DNA from: Diphasiastrum complanatum
Lineage: Eukaryota > Streptophyta > Lycopodiopsida > Lycopodiales > Lycopodiaceae
NCBI GenBank assembly: GCA_029204225.1
Contig: CM055107.1
Span: 31,769,410 to 31,833,409, forward strand
Direction: 5' to 3'
DNA length: 64,000 nt
Shown: positions 1 to 11,183 of the stretch, one piece after another
How the letters are laid out: each line of letters begins with the position of its first letter
Position numbering within the stretch: position 1 is the first letter of the stretch
The notes under the pieces: generated by a model
What the model was told of the DNA's origin: nothing
Seen by the model: the letters and a program-made list of their open reading frames with translations, nothing else
Databases searched by the model: none
Position numbers and translations under genes: made by a program

Positions 1-605
1 CAATTTGTTGAGCAAAAGTTGACATAGTATGTATGAAACTCAAATTAGTTCTATTCAACTTTCTTTGTGAGAGTGTGAGGGTCAATTTGTGATCCCATTG
101 GATGACTAGAATGAGGAGGAGTCCATATTTGAGTATTCATGCATGGTTGAGATCTTTGTGAATCTCTAGTTGTCTAAATTGTTAAGCTTTGTGAAAAATT
201 GGTGGTATAGTTTGTTTTCAAATCAAATCAAATTCATTCTAAATCTCAAGTGTGAGATTATTTGGGTCAAGAGTAGTCCAAAAGAAGTGACTAAGTTTGA
301 TTTTCATGTATTTGAAACAAAACCCATCTTTTGTTCAAAGAATCTCAAGTGTTGAGAGAACTAGTCAAGTGAAAAAGAAAATCTAGCTGTCAAATCCTTT
401 TCATATCCATTTCAACTTTCAAAAGAAAGAGTCATTGGTATTTGATGAGTCCAATACGAGATTGGATCTGATTTTTTTAGTGATTTGATTCAAGGATTGT
501 GTGCTTTTGTCTTAGTGATCAAAGCAAAGTTTCCAAGTGACTAGTCATTACTGTGAAGATTGATTCTTAGGTTTGTGAGCTAGATCTTTTGTAGATCCTT
601 CTAGA
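1..605. other. AT-rich sequence, no recognised gene
   Basis: I see no coding similarity in this stretch on either strand; the only open frame (170-355) is short and low in complexity. It lies just upstream of a plus-strand copia relic, so it may be that element's leader or a deleted gag start. I found no primer-binding site or LTR edge to confirm this. Confidence 0.4.
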
Positions 606-1469
606 TTGTTGAAGATGTTCAAATCTAGTCTCTTGAAAGTCACAAATTACATTTGTAGAATCATATCACAGGTTTTTATTCACATGGCATCAATAGGTGG
701 CATCCTATTGAAGGAAAGAAAGGATCCTCAGTGCAACCTTTGTGGCAAGGGAGGATATTTTTTCTCAAGATGCTACAAAAAGAAGACCAGTCCATCCAAG
801 GAGAACCAAAGCAAGGGGGCCGAGGTGAAGGATGGAGCTTCAAGTTCAAAATGCAAATACAAGAAGGACAAGTCCAAGGAAAGGTGTTTCTTTTGTGGAA
901 AGGTGAATGAGGCTTGGAGTCTCACAAGGACTTGCAAGATTTGTCTTCAAGAGTCCATCACAACACATGTCAAATCTTTTGAAATTTTTCATTTGGAAGT
1001 GCATTGTTTGGTTCAAGATGCAAAGATAGATGTCACTTTCATGAAAGTAACTTGGATTTATTTCATGTCCTTGGAAAGTATTTTGCTTGGAACTTTGGAC
1101 AAGTTCAAACTTATTGTTATTATCCAAGAGAAATCAATAAAGAATAAGGAGCAATCACAAAATGAAAATAGTTTCATTTATGCGCTCATGTCAACTTATG
1201 AAGAACCATTTTGCTTTGAAGAGATTTTTGTATCTCAAAGGTGGATTAAGGCAATACTAGTTGAGTGTGATGCCTTAAAAGATAGCAAAATATGTTTTCC
1301 TTGTAAGCTTACATTAGTTATGAAGTCAAGGAAATGGAAATATCTTCATAATGTAGGATCTTTTGGTTTCAATAAGATCATGAATGATGTGTTCATTCAT
1401 AAAGATGAAAATTGTAAGTTTTCAATCTTAAAGGCAAGTTGTAAAGGCAATCTTAAAGGAATTCTCTAA
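606..1469 (+). pseudogene. Ty1/copia gag-pol relic, zinc knuckle joined to RT fragments
   Basis: This 287-codon frame is open but is not a normal copia protein. Near residues 43-56 it has a gag zinc knuckle of CX2CX4YX4C form, the usual His replaced by Tyr; a second knuckle start (CFFCGK) near residue 93 breaks off. Around residues 190-225 the text resembles the start of a copia RT domain, with the EEPFCFEE and QRWIKAI pattern also seen in element G of this window. Near residues 250-280 it resembles a later RT segment. Protease, integrase and most of RT are missing. I infer an internally deleted, non-functional copy kept open by chance. Its 3' end meets an opposite-strand gypsy gag. Confidence 0.65.
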
Positions 1470-2097
1470 GGAAGGCTTCTTCAAAGGCCTTCCATGACCA
1501 GGAAGTCTGCCCAGTCTCCTGGAGATTTAAGCACCACTTATAGGCCATGGGCCCTAGGGAAAGACAGGCCTCAATAGCCTGCAAATGGTCAGGGGTCTGT
1601 TTAAGAGCATGAATGTTCTTCCATGTGCTGAGGAAGGTTTGTAGAATGTCTGTGTTTCTATCCTTCTCTTCCCCAATAAAAGTAGAAGGCTTTAAGTCTT
1701 TAAAGACATCGGGGTGAGACCGCATAGGCTCACCCGAAAATGATGGAAGTGGAGAAGGGGACAAGTGAGAAGTGGAGGGAAGGCTTCCTTTCGCGGAACT
1801 CAAAATCAAGCCTTTGAGTTCAACGAACGAGTTGTCCACACTGGACTTAAAATTGGCTAATGCCAACTTCAATTCATCCACCTCTGTTACCAAGTGGAGA
1901 AACTGCTCCTTGGTAACTAATTCGTAGAGTTCTTCGACAAGTTGTTCATGTTCTTCAACTTCCATTGGTTCTTTCCCTTTACTGAACCTCAGGGATTCCG
2001 TTTCTAATTCATCAATGCCTCTTGTCAGGGGTTGATCAGATCTCGGAGAAGTGGGCATTTCAGAGCTTGAAAAAGATTGTCTGACGTTTTCTTTCAA
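1453..2097 (-). pseudogene. Ty3/gypsy-type gag, N-terminal part
   Basis: The 214-residue minus-strand frame has an acidic, glutamate-rich N-terminal half with coiled-coil character (EEHEQLVEELYELV), then a Ser/Pro linker. It then enters a retrotransposon-gag capsid fold with the typical W/F spacing (TFLSTWKNIHALK, then KAFEEAFLREFL). Gag assembles the cytoplasmic particle that packages element RNA. The frame stops where the element is cut by the copia relic, so the C-terminal capsid, zinc knuckle and all of pol are missing. About 850 bp upstream on the same strand lies a perfect plant-type primer-binding site, which supports the LTR-element assignment. Assignment to gypsy rather than another LTR class is by gag style only. 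Confidence 0.6.
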
Positions 2098-2942
2098 AAA
2101 AAAGTCAAAAAGACTAATTTATAACTATACAAAGAGGGAAAGAAAACTTAGCTGTTTCTGAGGACTGTACTTCCAAAGAAAATACAAAGAGGAATTCTCT
2201 CAACTCTTCCACAACAAATCTCAGATCTGCTATTCCAAAAATATCCAAGTTTGAAGCCCAAATAGTGTTTCAAATTTTCAAAATCTTAGAGGAAATTGCT
2301 CGCTAACCTTCTAGCAGACATGTGGTTCTGAAAAATTAAGTAAAAAGCCGAAAAAGATGCAAGGAAAATCTGGAATTTCTTGCTTTCCCTCCTCGCTGTC
2401 TGATCAGTATCTGAGTTGGTAAAAAAAAAACCAAATTTGAAGCCAAGAAACAATTCCAAATTTTGAATTTTCAATGGCACCCTGCTCGCTGGACAGTCTA
2501 AGGTTCTATTGCTCAGAATTTTCTGATTTGAGGCCCAAGACCTTTTCCAAAATTCGAATTTTGAAAGGTACTAGCAGCGCTGAACCTCCTCCTCCATTTC
2601 TGACTTGAAATTCGCCCAGACCCGCAAAGATTTCACTGAGAAAACAGAGGTAGGTCGCTGATCCTACAACGATGGATTTGCTCACTATTTCCTACTCTAA
2701 TTCCGCTCTGAAATCCGAAAATAGACCTTTGAAATCAGAGATGGACAGCTGCCTTTCCAGCAATTTACCTATACAAGGAATTGTACTTCCTACTACTGTA
2801 AATTTTTGGCAAAATTCAAGAGTTTGAAAGCTGTTTCTACAACGATTCTCCTACTCTATGCTTTTCTGAGAATCTGAGAAATATTTCCTATCTTCTGATA
2901 GCTTTCTCTACTACTGCTACTTAGCTCCCAAAGATGGAGATG
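2098..2942 (-). other. Untranslated leader of the gypsy-type element
   Basis: This 845-bp stretch lies between the primer-binding site and the gag start. It has no long frame and several short repeated phrases (for example the CCAAATTTGAAGCC type around 2430-2450). Its position makes it the 5' leader, which in such elements carries packaging and primer signals. Confidence 0.5.
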
Positions 2943-2954
2943 GCTCTGATACCA
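2943..2954 (-). promoter_or_regulatory. Primer-binding site (initiator tRNA-Met type)
   Basis: The minus strand reads TGGTATCAGAGC, the standard plant LTR-retrotransposon primer site complementary to initiator Met tRNA. One base separates it from a TG dinucleotide on the plus strand at 2956, expected for the LTR edge. It primes minus-strand DNA synthesis. Confidence 0.85.
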
Positions 2955-2955
2955 G

Positions 2956-3320
2956 TGTAATAGATCTTAACACCACAGTAGGGCAAACACTAACTGATCC
3001 ACCCAACCTTGCCTACTCCTTGATATGGAGCAAGCCCCTCCTAGCCCAGTGTGAGACCTGATAGCATGCATATTGCCAAGTGTCGGCCACGTGGCACTGA
3101 TGTGGCCGACTGCACGTCGGGACCCAACATGGGGCCCTATCCTGCTGACAGGGTCCCTAGACTGTGTTAGGCCCGCCATGGCTATGGACCGTGCTGGGGC
3201 ACACTACTCACACTGTCATGCTCTGTTGGTCGTGTACGCTGGACACGACCATGACTGTGGTATCTGACCTCCTGTGTTCTCTAGGGCTCGGCACTGGTTA
3301 CGTGCTCGTAACACGGGGAG
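2956..3320 (-). repeat. LTR edge of the gypsy-type element
   Basis: The LTR edge should begin at the TG at 2956, next to the primer site. The sequence up to about 3320 is GC-richer than its surroundings and then merges into the ~350-bp tandem array. I cannot see the other LTR boundary, so whether the array is inside this LTR is open. Confidence 0.45.
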
Positions 3321-5021
3321 TGGCCCCAAGTTCACAAACTCGATACGGACCCAATAGAGCCATTCATGCCCAATTTTGACATCATCCAGTTGAAACAATC
3401 ATTCGTCCCAGGGAAAATGCTTTTGGGGCAATGGAAATGACCTAGTTTGGCAATTTTCTATGAAACGGTCTATTTTCTCCGAACGACGTCGGTTTCTTGT
3501 GCCGTCTATTTTAGCTAGTCAACAATGTCGAGTGAAACCTGTGGGAACAGACAACACATCAAAAAAACATACAGGCAGCTTGTAACCTCCATTCGAAGTT
3601 CAAGCCCAAAAGGTGTTTCAGGGACAAGTGGCTCATCAGGTTCCGGAACTGGTCAAAATCGTCCGGATTTCTAGGAGGAGGGTGGCCCCAAGTGCACAAA
3701 TCTGATACGGACCTGATCTAGCCATTCGTGCCCAATTATAACATCGTCTGGTCAAAACAATCATTCGTCCTAGGAAAAACGGTTTTGGAGCAATGGAACT
3801 GACCTAGTTTGGCAATTTTCATGAAGCGGTCCATTTTCTCCAAACGGAGTCAGTTTCTCGTGTCGTCTAACAATGTTGAGTGGAACCCGTTAGAACAGAC
3901 AACATGTCGAACGAGCCTACATGCAGCTTGTAACTTCTGTTTGAAGTTTGGCCCCGAAAGACGCTTCAAGAACAAGTGGCCCATCGAGTTCTAGAACTAA
4001 TCGTCCGGATTTCCAGACGGGGGGTGTCCCTAAGTTCGTAAACCCAATACGGACTAGATAAAGCCATTAGTGCCCAATTCGCCTAGATTTCTAGATGGGG
4101 GTTTGTCCCAAGGAGAACGCTTTTGGGGCAATGGAACTGACCAAGTTTGGCAACTTTTCGTGAAACAGTCTATTTTCTCCAAACGACGTCAGGTTCTCGT
4201 GCCGTCTATTTCGGCCAGTCGACAACATCGAGTGGAACATGTGGAAATAGGCAGCACATCGAATGTGCATACAGGCAACCTGTAATCTCCGTTCGAAAAT
4301 TGCTTCGAAAGGCACTTTGGAGACAAGTGGCTTGTCGGGTTCCGGAACTAGTCGGAATCGTCCGGATTTCCAGACAGGGGGTGGCCCCAAGTTCGCGAAT
4401 CCGATACAGATTAGATAGAGCCATTCATGTCCAATTCTAACATCGTCTGGTCAAAACATCGTCCTAGGAAAAATGCTTTTGGAGCAATGGAAATGACCTA
4501 GTTTGGCAATTTTTCGTGAAACGGTCCATTTTCTCTTAATGGCGTCGGTTTCTCGTGTCGTCTATTCTGGCCAGTCAGCAATGTCGAGTGGAACCTGTGG
4601 GAACAGACAGCTCGTCGAACGGGCATACAAGGAGCCCGTAACCTCCGTTTGAAGTTTGGCCTCGAAAAAAGATGTCCGTCGGGTTCCGAAACTGGTCGGA
4701 ATCGTCCGGATTTCTAGACGATGGGTGGCCCAAGGTTGCAAACTTAATACAGACCCGATGGACCCATTCTTGCCTAGTCTTGACATCCTTCGGTCAAGAC
4801 AATCATTCATCCTAGGCAAAATGCTTTCGAAATAATAGAAATGACCTAGTTTGGCAATTTTCCATGAAACGGTCCATTTTCTCCGAATAGTGTCGATTTT
4901 TTGTGTCGTCTATTCCGGCCAGTCGGCAATGTCAAGTAGAACCTGTGGGAACAGACAACACATCAAATGAGAGTATATCTAGCCCGTAACCTCCATTCGA
5001 AGTTCGGCCCCGAAAGGCACT
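3321..5021. repeat. Tandem array of about 4.8 units of ~350 bp, GC-richer
   Basis: The same landmark (tggccccaag and variants) recurs at 3321, 3683, 4025, 4382 and 4726, giving unit lengths of 342-362 bp. Each full unit repeats the same ordered blocks: a block reading like gaaacggtctattttctcc, then gtgccgtctatt, then gaacctgtgggaacagacaac, then gtccggattt. Units differ by many substitutions, often CpG to TpG or CpA, consistent with decay of methylated DNA. No frame spans several units, so it looks non-coding. The last unit is cut off at about 5021 by a CACTA-like transposon end. It could be a satellite or a tandemly repeated part of an LTR. Confidence 0.85.
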
Positions 5022-5160
5022 CACTACAACACTCTGGAGGTTTTTCGACCCTATTACCGAGGTTTTTATGAAGAATTTTAAAAAAAAAATCCTTTACCTC
5101 GATATACACCATGATGTATACCTCGAAAATAGATCCGTGATAATTATCTCGACATCTTTC
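5022..5160 (+). mobile_element. CACTA-like DNA transposon end
   Basis: The sequence begins CACTACAACACTCTGG, matching the CACTACAA start of plant CACTA (En/Spm) transposons. It interrupts the fifth array unit. Just inside lie several short motifs in both orientations (accgagg, acctcgata, acctcgaaa, ctcgaca), typical of the subterminal transposase-binding repeats of this superfamily. The three bases before it (act) could be one side of the 3-bp target duplication. I did not find a matching TTGTAGTG end in a sensible place, so the element is probably truncated, or its other half is lost behind the (TC)n tract. Confidence 0.5.
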
Positions 5161-5218
5161 GTTCTGAAAAATATTCTATTATGCCATGTATTTGTGGTCC
5201 TATACTTGTGGTTTTGTG

Positions 5219-6222
<1,004 letters not shown>

Positions 6223-6321
6223 TCCAGCCTTGCCCTAATTGATAACTCATAAAAGTCTCCACTTTGGCTGTCCAGCCTTGCCCTAATTGATAAATCTTAA
6301 AAGTCTCCACTTTGGCTCTCC
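6223..6321. repeat. 48-bp tandem duplication
   Basis: Two adjacent near-identical copies (starts at 6223 and 6271) carry the phrase tccagccttgccctaattg followed by a shared aaagtctccactttggct block. Confidence 0.85.
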
Positions 6322-6359
6322 AGTATAAGTTGCTAGTGAGCCAAAGTTCATTAACCAAA

Positions 6360-6541
6360 TATAATCTGTTATGAGAGATCCCTACAAGGACCACAGATCA
6401 TGAGTTACGTACAATGAACTCAACATTATAATGTAAGTGACTCATCTGTGGTCCTTGTAGGGATCTGTTATGATGAACTCAACATTATAATGTAAGTGAC
6501 TCATTTGTGGTCCTTGTAGGGATCTCTCATAACAGATTATA
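6360..6541. repeat. Long inverted repeat with an internal 59-bp tandem duplication
   Basis: The arm 6360-6406 (tataatctgttatgagagat...) is matched as reverse complement by 6495-6541, near-perfectly over ~40 bp, so the transcript or strand could fold into a hairpin. Between the arms a 59-bp unit starting gaactcaacattataatg occurs twice (6416 and 6475), and the second copy contributes part of the right arm. It resembles a foldback or MITE-like structure, but I see no clear target duplication. Confidence 0.75.
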
Positions 6542-7429
6542 GGTAGTTCATAATCTTAGTTTGAGTTTGCTTTGTGACCATCCATTAACTTTGGAATGCC
6601 ATGTCCATGGATTGTGCTCATAACTTGGTATCTATGCATTTTTTGGGGCTCATGGAGACTTCAATTTTTTTAATGGTTCATGCATATTCTTCTCCAACAG
6701 TAATTGCTAATTGGGATCCATCTCTATACTAATGCAAATTGTATCACCTGGTTCTTCAAATACCAATTCTTCAAGAGTTTTGCCCACTAGCAATTGCTGC
6801 TTAAGAGTACATTTTCTACACATTCACCTCCAGGAATTGCTACAATGGTGGCGTTTCTAAAGGCGAACTGTCTTCTGCGGGTTCACAACATCAGCGCTAT
6901 TCCTTGCAGTAATCTACCTTCTTAAAGCTACTTTTTATAGGTATTTTTCTTCTATGCGTTATGTTTATCAACAATTTGTTTTGCAGTACAAATCTTGCCA
7001 ACTATCCACCGTCTTGCCAACTCATTGGCCAGCAATTAAATATTTGGAGAATTCACATGGTGAGAGCTCATCTCTTAGCTTCTTCAGCCAGCAATCAACT
7101 ACACCATCAACAATGCAATTTTTGCTTCTTTTTCAGTTGCATAATAAAAGACAGCATCTTATAGATCAATTCAGAGGTTTTAGTACAATCCTAAGCTGGA
7201 AGAATGGCCTTTCAAACTCACAGTAGACGAAAGACTGCAGTAGTCGCAAATCCACTTCTAAAATATTGCAATTGACCAGGAGTTTTGTGTACCTGTGAAA
7301 GTGAAAGACAATCACAGAAAATCAAGAATCTCTCATGGAACCTGCAAATTATCTAACCTGCAAAAATTTCTGGGCTAGTATTCAAAAATGAGTGTCTTCA
7401 GTAGCACATTGTAGAGAGATTGAAGACAT
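6542..7429. other. Spacer without recognised gene
   Basis: Several short frames exist (for example 6954-7226 plus), but none shows a known domain or clear coding character. Confidence 0.4.
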
Positions 7430-7512
7430 GTGAGTGAGCGCACCAGCAGCGATGGAAAGCAGCCTAAAGAGATGTGAGTGAGCGCACCGGTAGCCATGGA
7501 AAGCAGCCTAAT
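7430..7512. repeat. 44-bp tandem duplication
   Basis: The phrase gtgagtgagcgcacc followed by tggaaagcagccta occurs twice, at 7430 and 7474, with a few substitutions. Confidence 0.8.
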
Positions 7513-9085
7513 GAAGTTGACAAAGCAATGCCTAAGAAAACACGTCGAGGTATCAGAGAGCAAAATATCATAACCAAATCCGAGAGCAAAACTGCATCAG
7601 GTTGAGAGAGCAACAGAGCATTCAAATCCGAAAGCAGAATGGGATTTGGAGACGATGGTGCGAGGCTTAGAGAGCATTGAAAGGAAGCTCCACACTCGCG
7701 CCAACGCAGAGTGTTTCAAGTTTTTTTGAAATGACCCCCCCTCCCTAAAGAATGTCATTTTTATTTGCCCTTAGACGCAGGGGCACATAGTAATCATAAA
7801 CTAACATAAACTATCAAAGATAACATGCGCTATAAGATGCCACATTTTTTACTGTCCAATGAGGATGTTGCCTCTTTTTTTATTTCTCGAATTATTTGGT
7901 TTTTCTTTCACAACTCTTTCTTGTGTGTCTAAGTTGTATGGCCTTCTCATGTCCCCGATGATTTATCCCAGTTCCATGATGCACCGCCACAAGTTACAAG
8001 TAGATTGTCCTCAACTTTCGCAGCTTGTCCATAGAATTTTATAATGAAAGTAGGATGAGTTACATGAGCCATGGAATGCATCACATGCAGCTCCTCCTCA
8101 CTGCTATAGTTGATTTAACTGATAGTAAACAACAAGGTGAGATGAGCAAGTCGATTGCGCCAGTAGTTTTCTTTCGATGTTCAGATTTTTGCAGGTATTT
8201 CCATTGTTTGACTTGATGTTGCATTGTGTCAAGGCTGTAAAAGCAAGTGAGTCTTATTAATAAATATTGGGAGCAATTATCTAGACTGGATATCTTTTCA
8301 TATTGACTAATTCATGATTTGGGAGCCTATGCATCACACGCCAACAGAGATGCATTCACAATCCACTTGCTCAAGCCTCGGGTGTCCTCGTCTCAGTGCA
8401 TCGACGCCTTCATATCGATCGTGATAAGAAGTGCAATAACGCCGGTACAAAGCAGAAAAGCTTGAAAATAGTACAGGTCGTAGAAAGGTTTGCTATTACG
8501 TCAACATTTACACAAGCCAGAGTTTAATTTTGCAATAAATTGATTGCATCTGAATTAATAATCTTGTTAGCTTTAGAATTGCCAACTCAAATTGAAAGTT
8601 CTAGGTTTGGATTAGCTACTGTTTTCATGGCTATGGTGTGAGTTTGAAATTTTTTTTGCTTTGGAGCTCGATTATGACATTTTTAGATGTGATAAAAAAT
8701 TGCTATATAAAACCAAAGTCAAAATAAGAATATTTTTAAGTCTTGGAAGTGATAACATTTGAAAGATCTTCGACCGACTTTAAAAGACATTTGATAAAAT
8801 AAAATCAGTGGAAAGTTAAATAAAAATGTTTGATCAAAAGTGGTGTCATAAGATGAGAAAACAAGTCAATATTCTAAGATTTGATAGAAATTTGAACCAA
8901 AAAAAAATGAAAATAAGCAAAAAAAAAATGACAAGTTATGGTTGATATTCCAAAATTCGAACAAAATTCAAAAAAAATAATTCGATAAAAATTGAGTTTG
9001 TATTTCTACTTGAAAATAGTGAAAATTTTAAAAATAAAATAAAATAAAATAATTTCTGAATATTATGAATAGTATTTCTTCATTT
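7513..9085. other. AT-rich spacer without recognised gene
   Basis: No protein similarity recognised. The part from about 8650 to 9060 is strongly A/T-rich with A-runs. A short C-rich run occurs near 7734-7745. Confidence 0.4.
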
Positions 9086-9089
9086 TGAA

Positions 9090-9345
9090 GCCATTTACTC
9101 ATGTTGCAAGTAAATTCCTTCCAAGTTAGCCAATTGTATGGATCCATTGTCAAACATTTCGATTACTTTATACGGACGCATCCAACCTGTATGTAATTTC
9201 TTTTCAAAATCTAATGTGACATTTATCGTACAAAAGAGCATAGTCTCCATGCTTTAGTATAACATGTTTTATGTTCATCAAATCTTCTCTTCCATTTAGA
9301 TTGTATTAGTTTCATCTCTATCATAGCTTGATTTTTAACCGAAGA
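9090..9345 (-). pseudogene. Ty3/gypsy integrase C-terminal relic
   Basis: Read on the minus strand, about 80 codons in two or three frames resemble the end of a gypsy integrase. First comes a KWKRRFDEH segment, then a frameshift into HGDYALLYDK (the usual GD-LY-D stretch), then KLHTGWMRPYKVIEMFDNGS, the GPY/F-type module with RPY in place of GPY. This tail normally helps integrase bind DNA or chromatin. At least one frameshift and an in-frame stop make it non-functional. No other part of the element is adjacent; the LTR of copia H starts about 165 bp to the right. Confidence 0.65.
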
Positions 9346-9509
9346 CTTAGTGTCGGGCATTGACTATGATGATGAGGAGGGAATTCTGACTGGTGAGAAA
9401 TGTTTGTCCTAGGCTATGGCAAACGTTAGTGCTCATGGACAAAGTTTGCCTTTTGATGAAGAATTTATTTCATTCCAAGCCCAGCTGATGATGATGAGTG
9501 CGTAAGTTG
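9346..9509. other. Short segment of unknown origin beside the copia H LTR
   Basis: A plus-strand frame of about 45 codons with one stop (reading DYDDEEGILTGEK, then a second part) is visible, but I do not recognise it. It may be more of the decayed gypsy element or flanking DNA. Confidence 0.3.
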
Positions 9510-10208
9510 TGAAAGTACTGTACTTTAGGACCATAAATGGATCTACAAAAAATCCACAAGAGTGATTGGATGCTTGCTTAACAATCTATCAAAAAACTAG
9601 ACACAAAAAAGTTGATCTAGATTGGCAATTTGACAAACAACAAGCATTAACAATCAAAAGCATTGATAAACATTGAAATCCGAGCCCACACATGTGTACT
9701 AAAGGCTGTAGTACGGCCTTCAAGCTGAGAAACAAGTAGAGACTGATTTGGTTTCATTTGGATCACAAAAACTCAATGTACATAGTGAACTAGCTTGAGA
9801 TTGCCAATGAGCTCCAAAAATTTTCTATCTTCTCACTATGAGAGCTTGGAATACATAGCAAATTCGACTTCCTTCTTGAAGTTAGGTGGATTTCTAGCAT
9901 GTAATAAGGAAGTTAACTCACCCTTCTTGCCCTAAAATGAAACCCTAGCCTAGATCCTTGACTTATGCTTGGTGGGTAGCTAGTTGGTCAAATTTTCACC
10001 TTAAACTTAGGTGTAGGTCTTATAAAGTAGGGATGACTACTAAATAGACACGACCAACTCTCTTGAATTGACCTAACCTACATTAGGAGTGGGTTGCCAC
10101 GTGGCATCTTGGCCTCACATGTGTGGAATCCACTTATGTACAAAATTTACATTATACTACATAGTTTTTGATCAAGCTAGATTTGTCAATTTCTGGCAAT
10201 TCTTCACA
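9510..10208 (-). repeat. 3' LTR of copia element H
   Basis: The upper edge is set by the minus-strand PPT/LTR junction (gaggag, then TGTGAAGAATTGCC). The lower edge is the TG at 9510 (tgaaagtactgtactttagg), which matches the corresponding edge of the G LTR at 59468. Inside lie acatgtgt blocks and a sequence order shared with the B and G LTRs. A minus-strand TTTATAAG near 10020 is a possible TATA box. Confidence 0.6.
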
Positions 10209-10453
10209 CTCCTCAAATTTAGCTTGATCTATTTACAACTCTCTTACTAGATGAATGAAAGCTTTTAGAAGTGTCTAAAAAGTCCAACTACAAACAAGGA
10301 ACTTTTGAGACTCCAATAGAGAATGATGTCCATGAAGGATCTTTCACCACCTCTTAAAGGATCCCTTACAAGGTGTTCCATAATGTGTCATGTAGCACAC
10401 TTCAAAAACTATACATCATGCCAAGCCATGGATTCCAAGGAATTTTGTGCACT

Positions 10454-10894
10454 TTAAGATACATCAATTAAACTATTAAGTGCATACACAGTGTTGCCAA
10501 AGACTGTTTGCCTTGCGTGATCCATATGATTGAGCCTATATGGCTCCATCTTGATACTCAAGATTCTTTTTGGAGTCCTTGGGTCTTGAGCTTGCTCCTC
10601 CACTTGACTTGACTCCAAACTATCAATGAACTGAATAAAGTGTTGATCCAAAGATGCTTCTTCAAGGTTACAAATCTTCCACTCTTGAAAGATCACATTT
10701 TCACCATTGACAACTTCTTTGGTGGAAAACAAGTAGATTCTACAATCTTTACTTGAAGAGCAAAACACTACCATTATTCCTATCATTGAAATAGGATAAT
10801 CTTTGGTCCTTACATTGGAATGATCATGCACAAAGCATGTGGATCCAAATATTTCCAATACAAATGATGTTTCATCTTCTATGACTCTATTCAA
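10454..10894 (-). pseudogene. Copia integrase C-terminal / linker fragment
   Basis: The 146-codon frame begins in the post-catalytic part of a copia integrase: the FGSTCFVHDH phrase (normally FGC.AFVH) near residues 16-25, then a degenerate YSSSKDCRIYLFS stretch, and continues into the acidic linker before RT (QAQDPRTPKR). The catalytic DDE core and RT are absent, so it cannot act alone. It is part of element H. Confidence 0.65.
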
Positions 10895-10915
10895 ACTATT
10901 ATAAAAATAGCTATC

Positions 10916-11167
10916 TTATGAAATTGTTTTATCAACAACAGATGTAGCATCTAATTTCACTGTCTTGTCATAAAGAGTACTGAACACCATAGATCTTAAA
11001 GGTAAGAAACAAGTCACCTCATGTCTACTAATACTTTCCAAAAAGTATTCAAAGATAGTAGACTCTCCAATGCTCACCACCCTTGCAAGATGCGCATTTG
11101 AATGGACAATTTGCATGCAATTTGATGACACGACCATTGTCATTGAGGACTCCCTTGGAACTCTCAT
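10916..11167 (-). pseudogene. Degenerate pol segment of copia H
   Basis: An 83-codon minus-strand frame lies between the protease and integrase-tail parts of element H. I do not see a known motif; by position it should be pre-integrase or early integrase, but it is too diverged to assign. Confidence 0.3.
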
Positions 11168-11183
11168 GATTTGAGGCTAATCC

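Noticed and set aside
846-1127. Minus-strand frame opposite the copia relic
   Set aside because: It is the antisense shadow of the copia frame, with no motif of its own.
4070-4440. Overlapping frames on both strands in the ~350-bp array
   Set aside because: The frames are not shared between units and differ in phase, so they follow from the GC-richer composition and not from coding.
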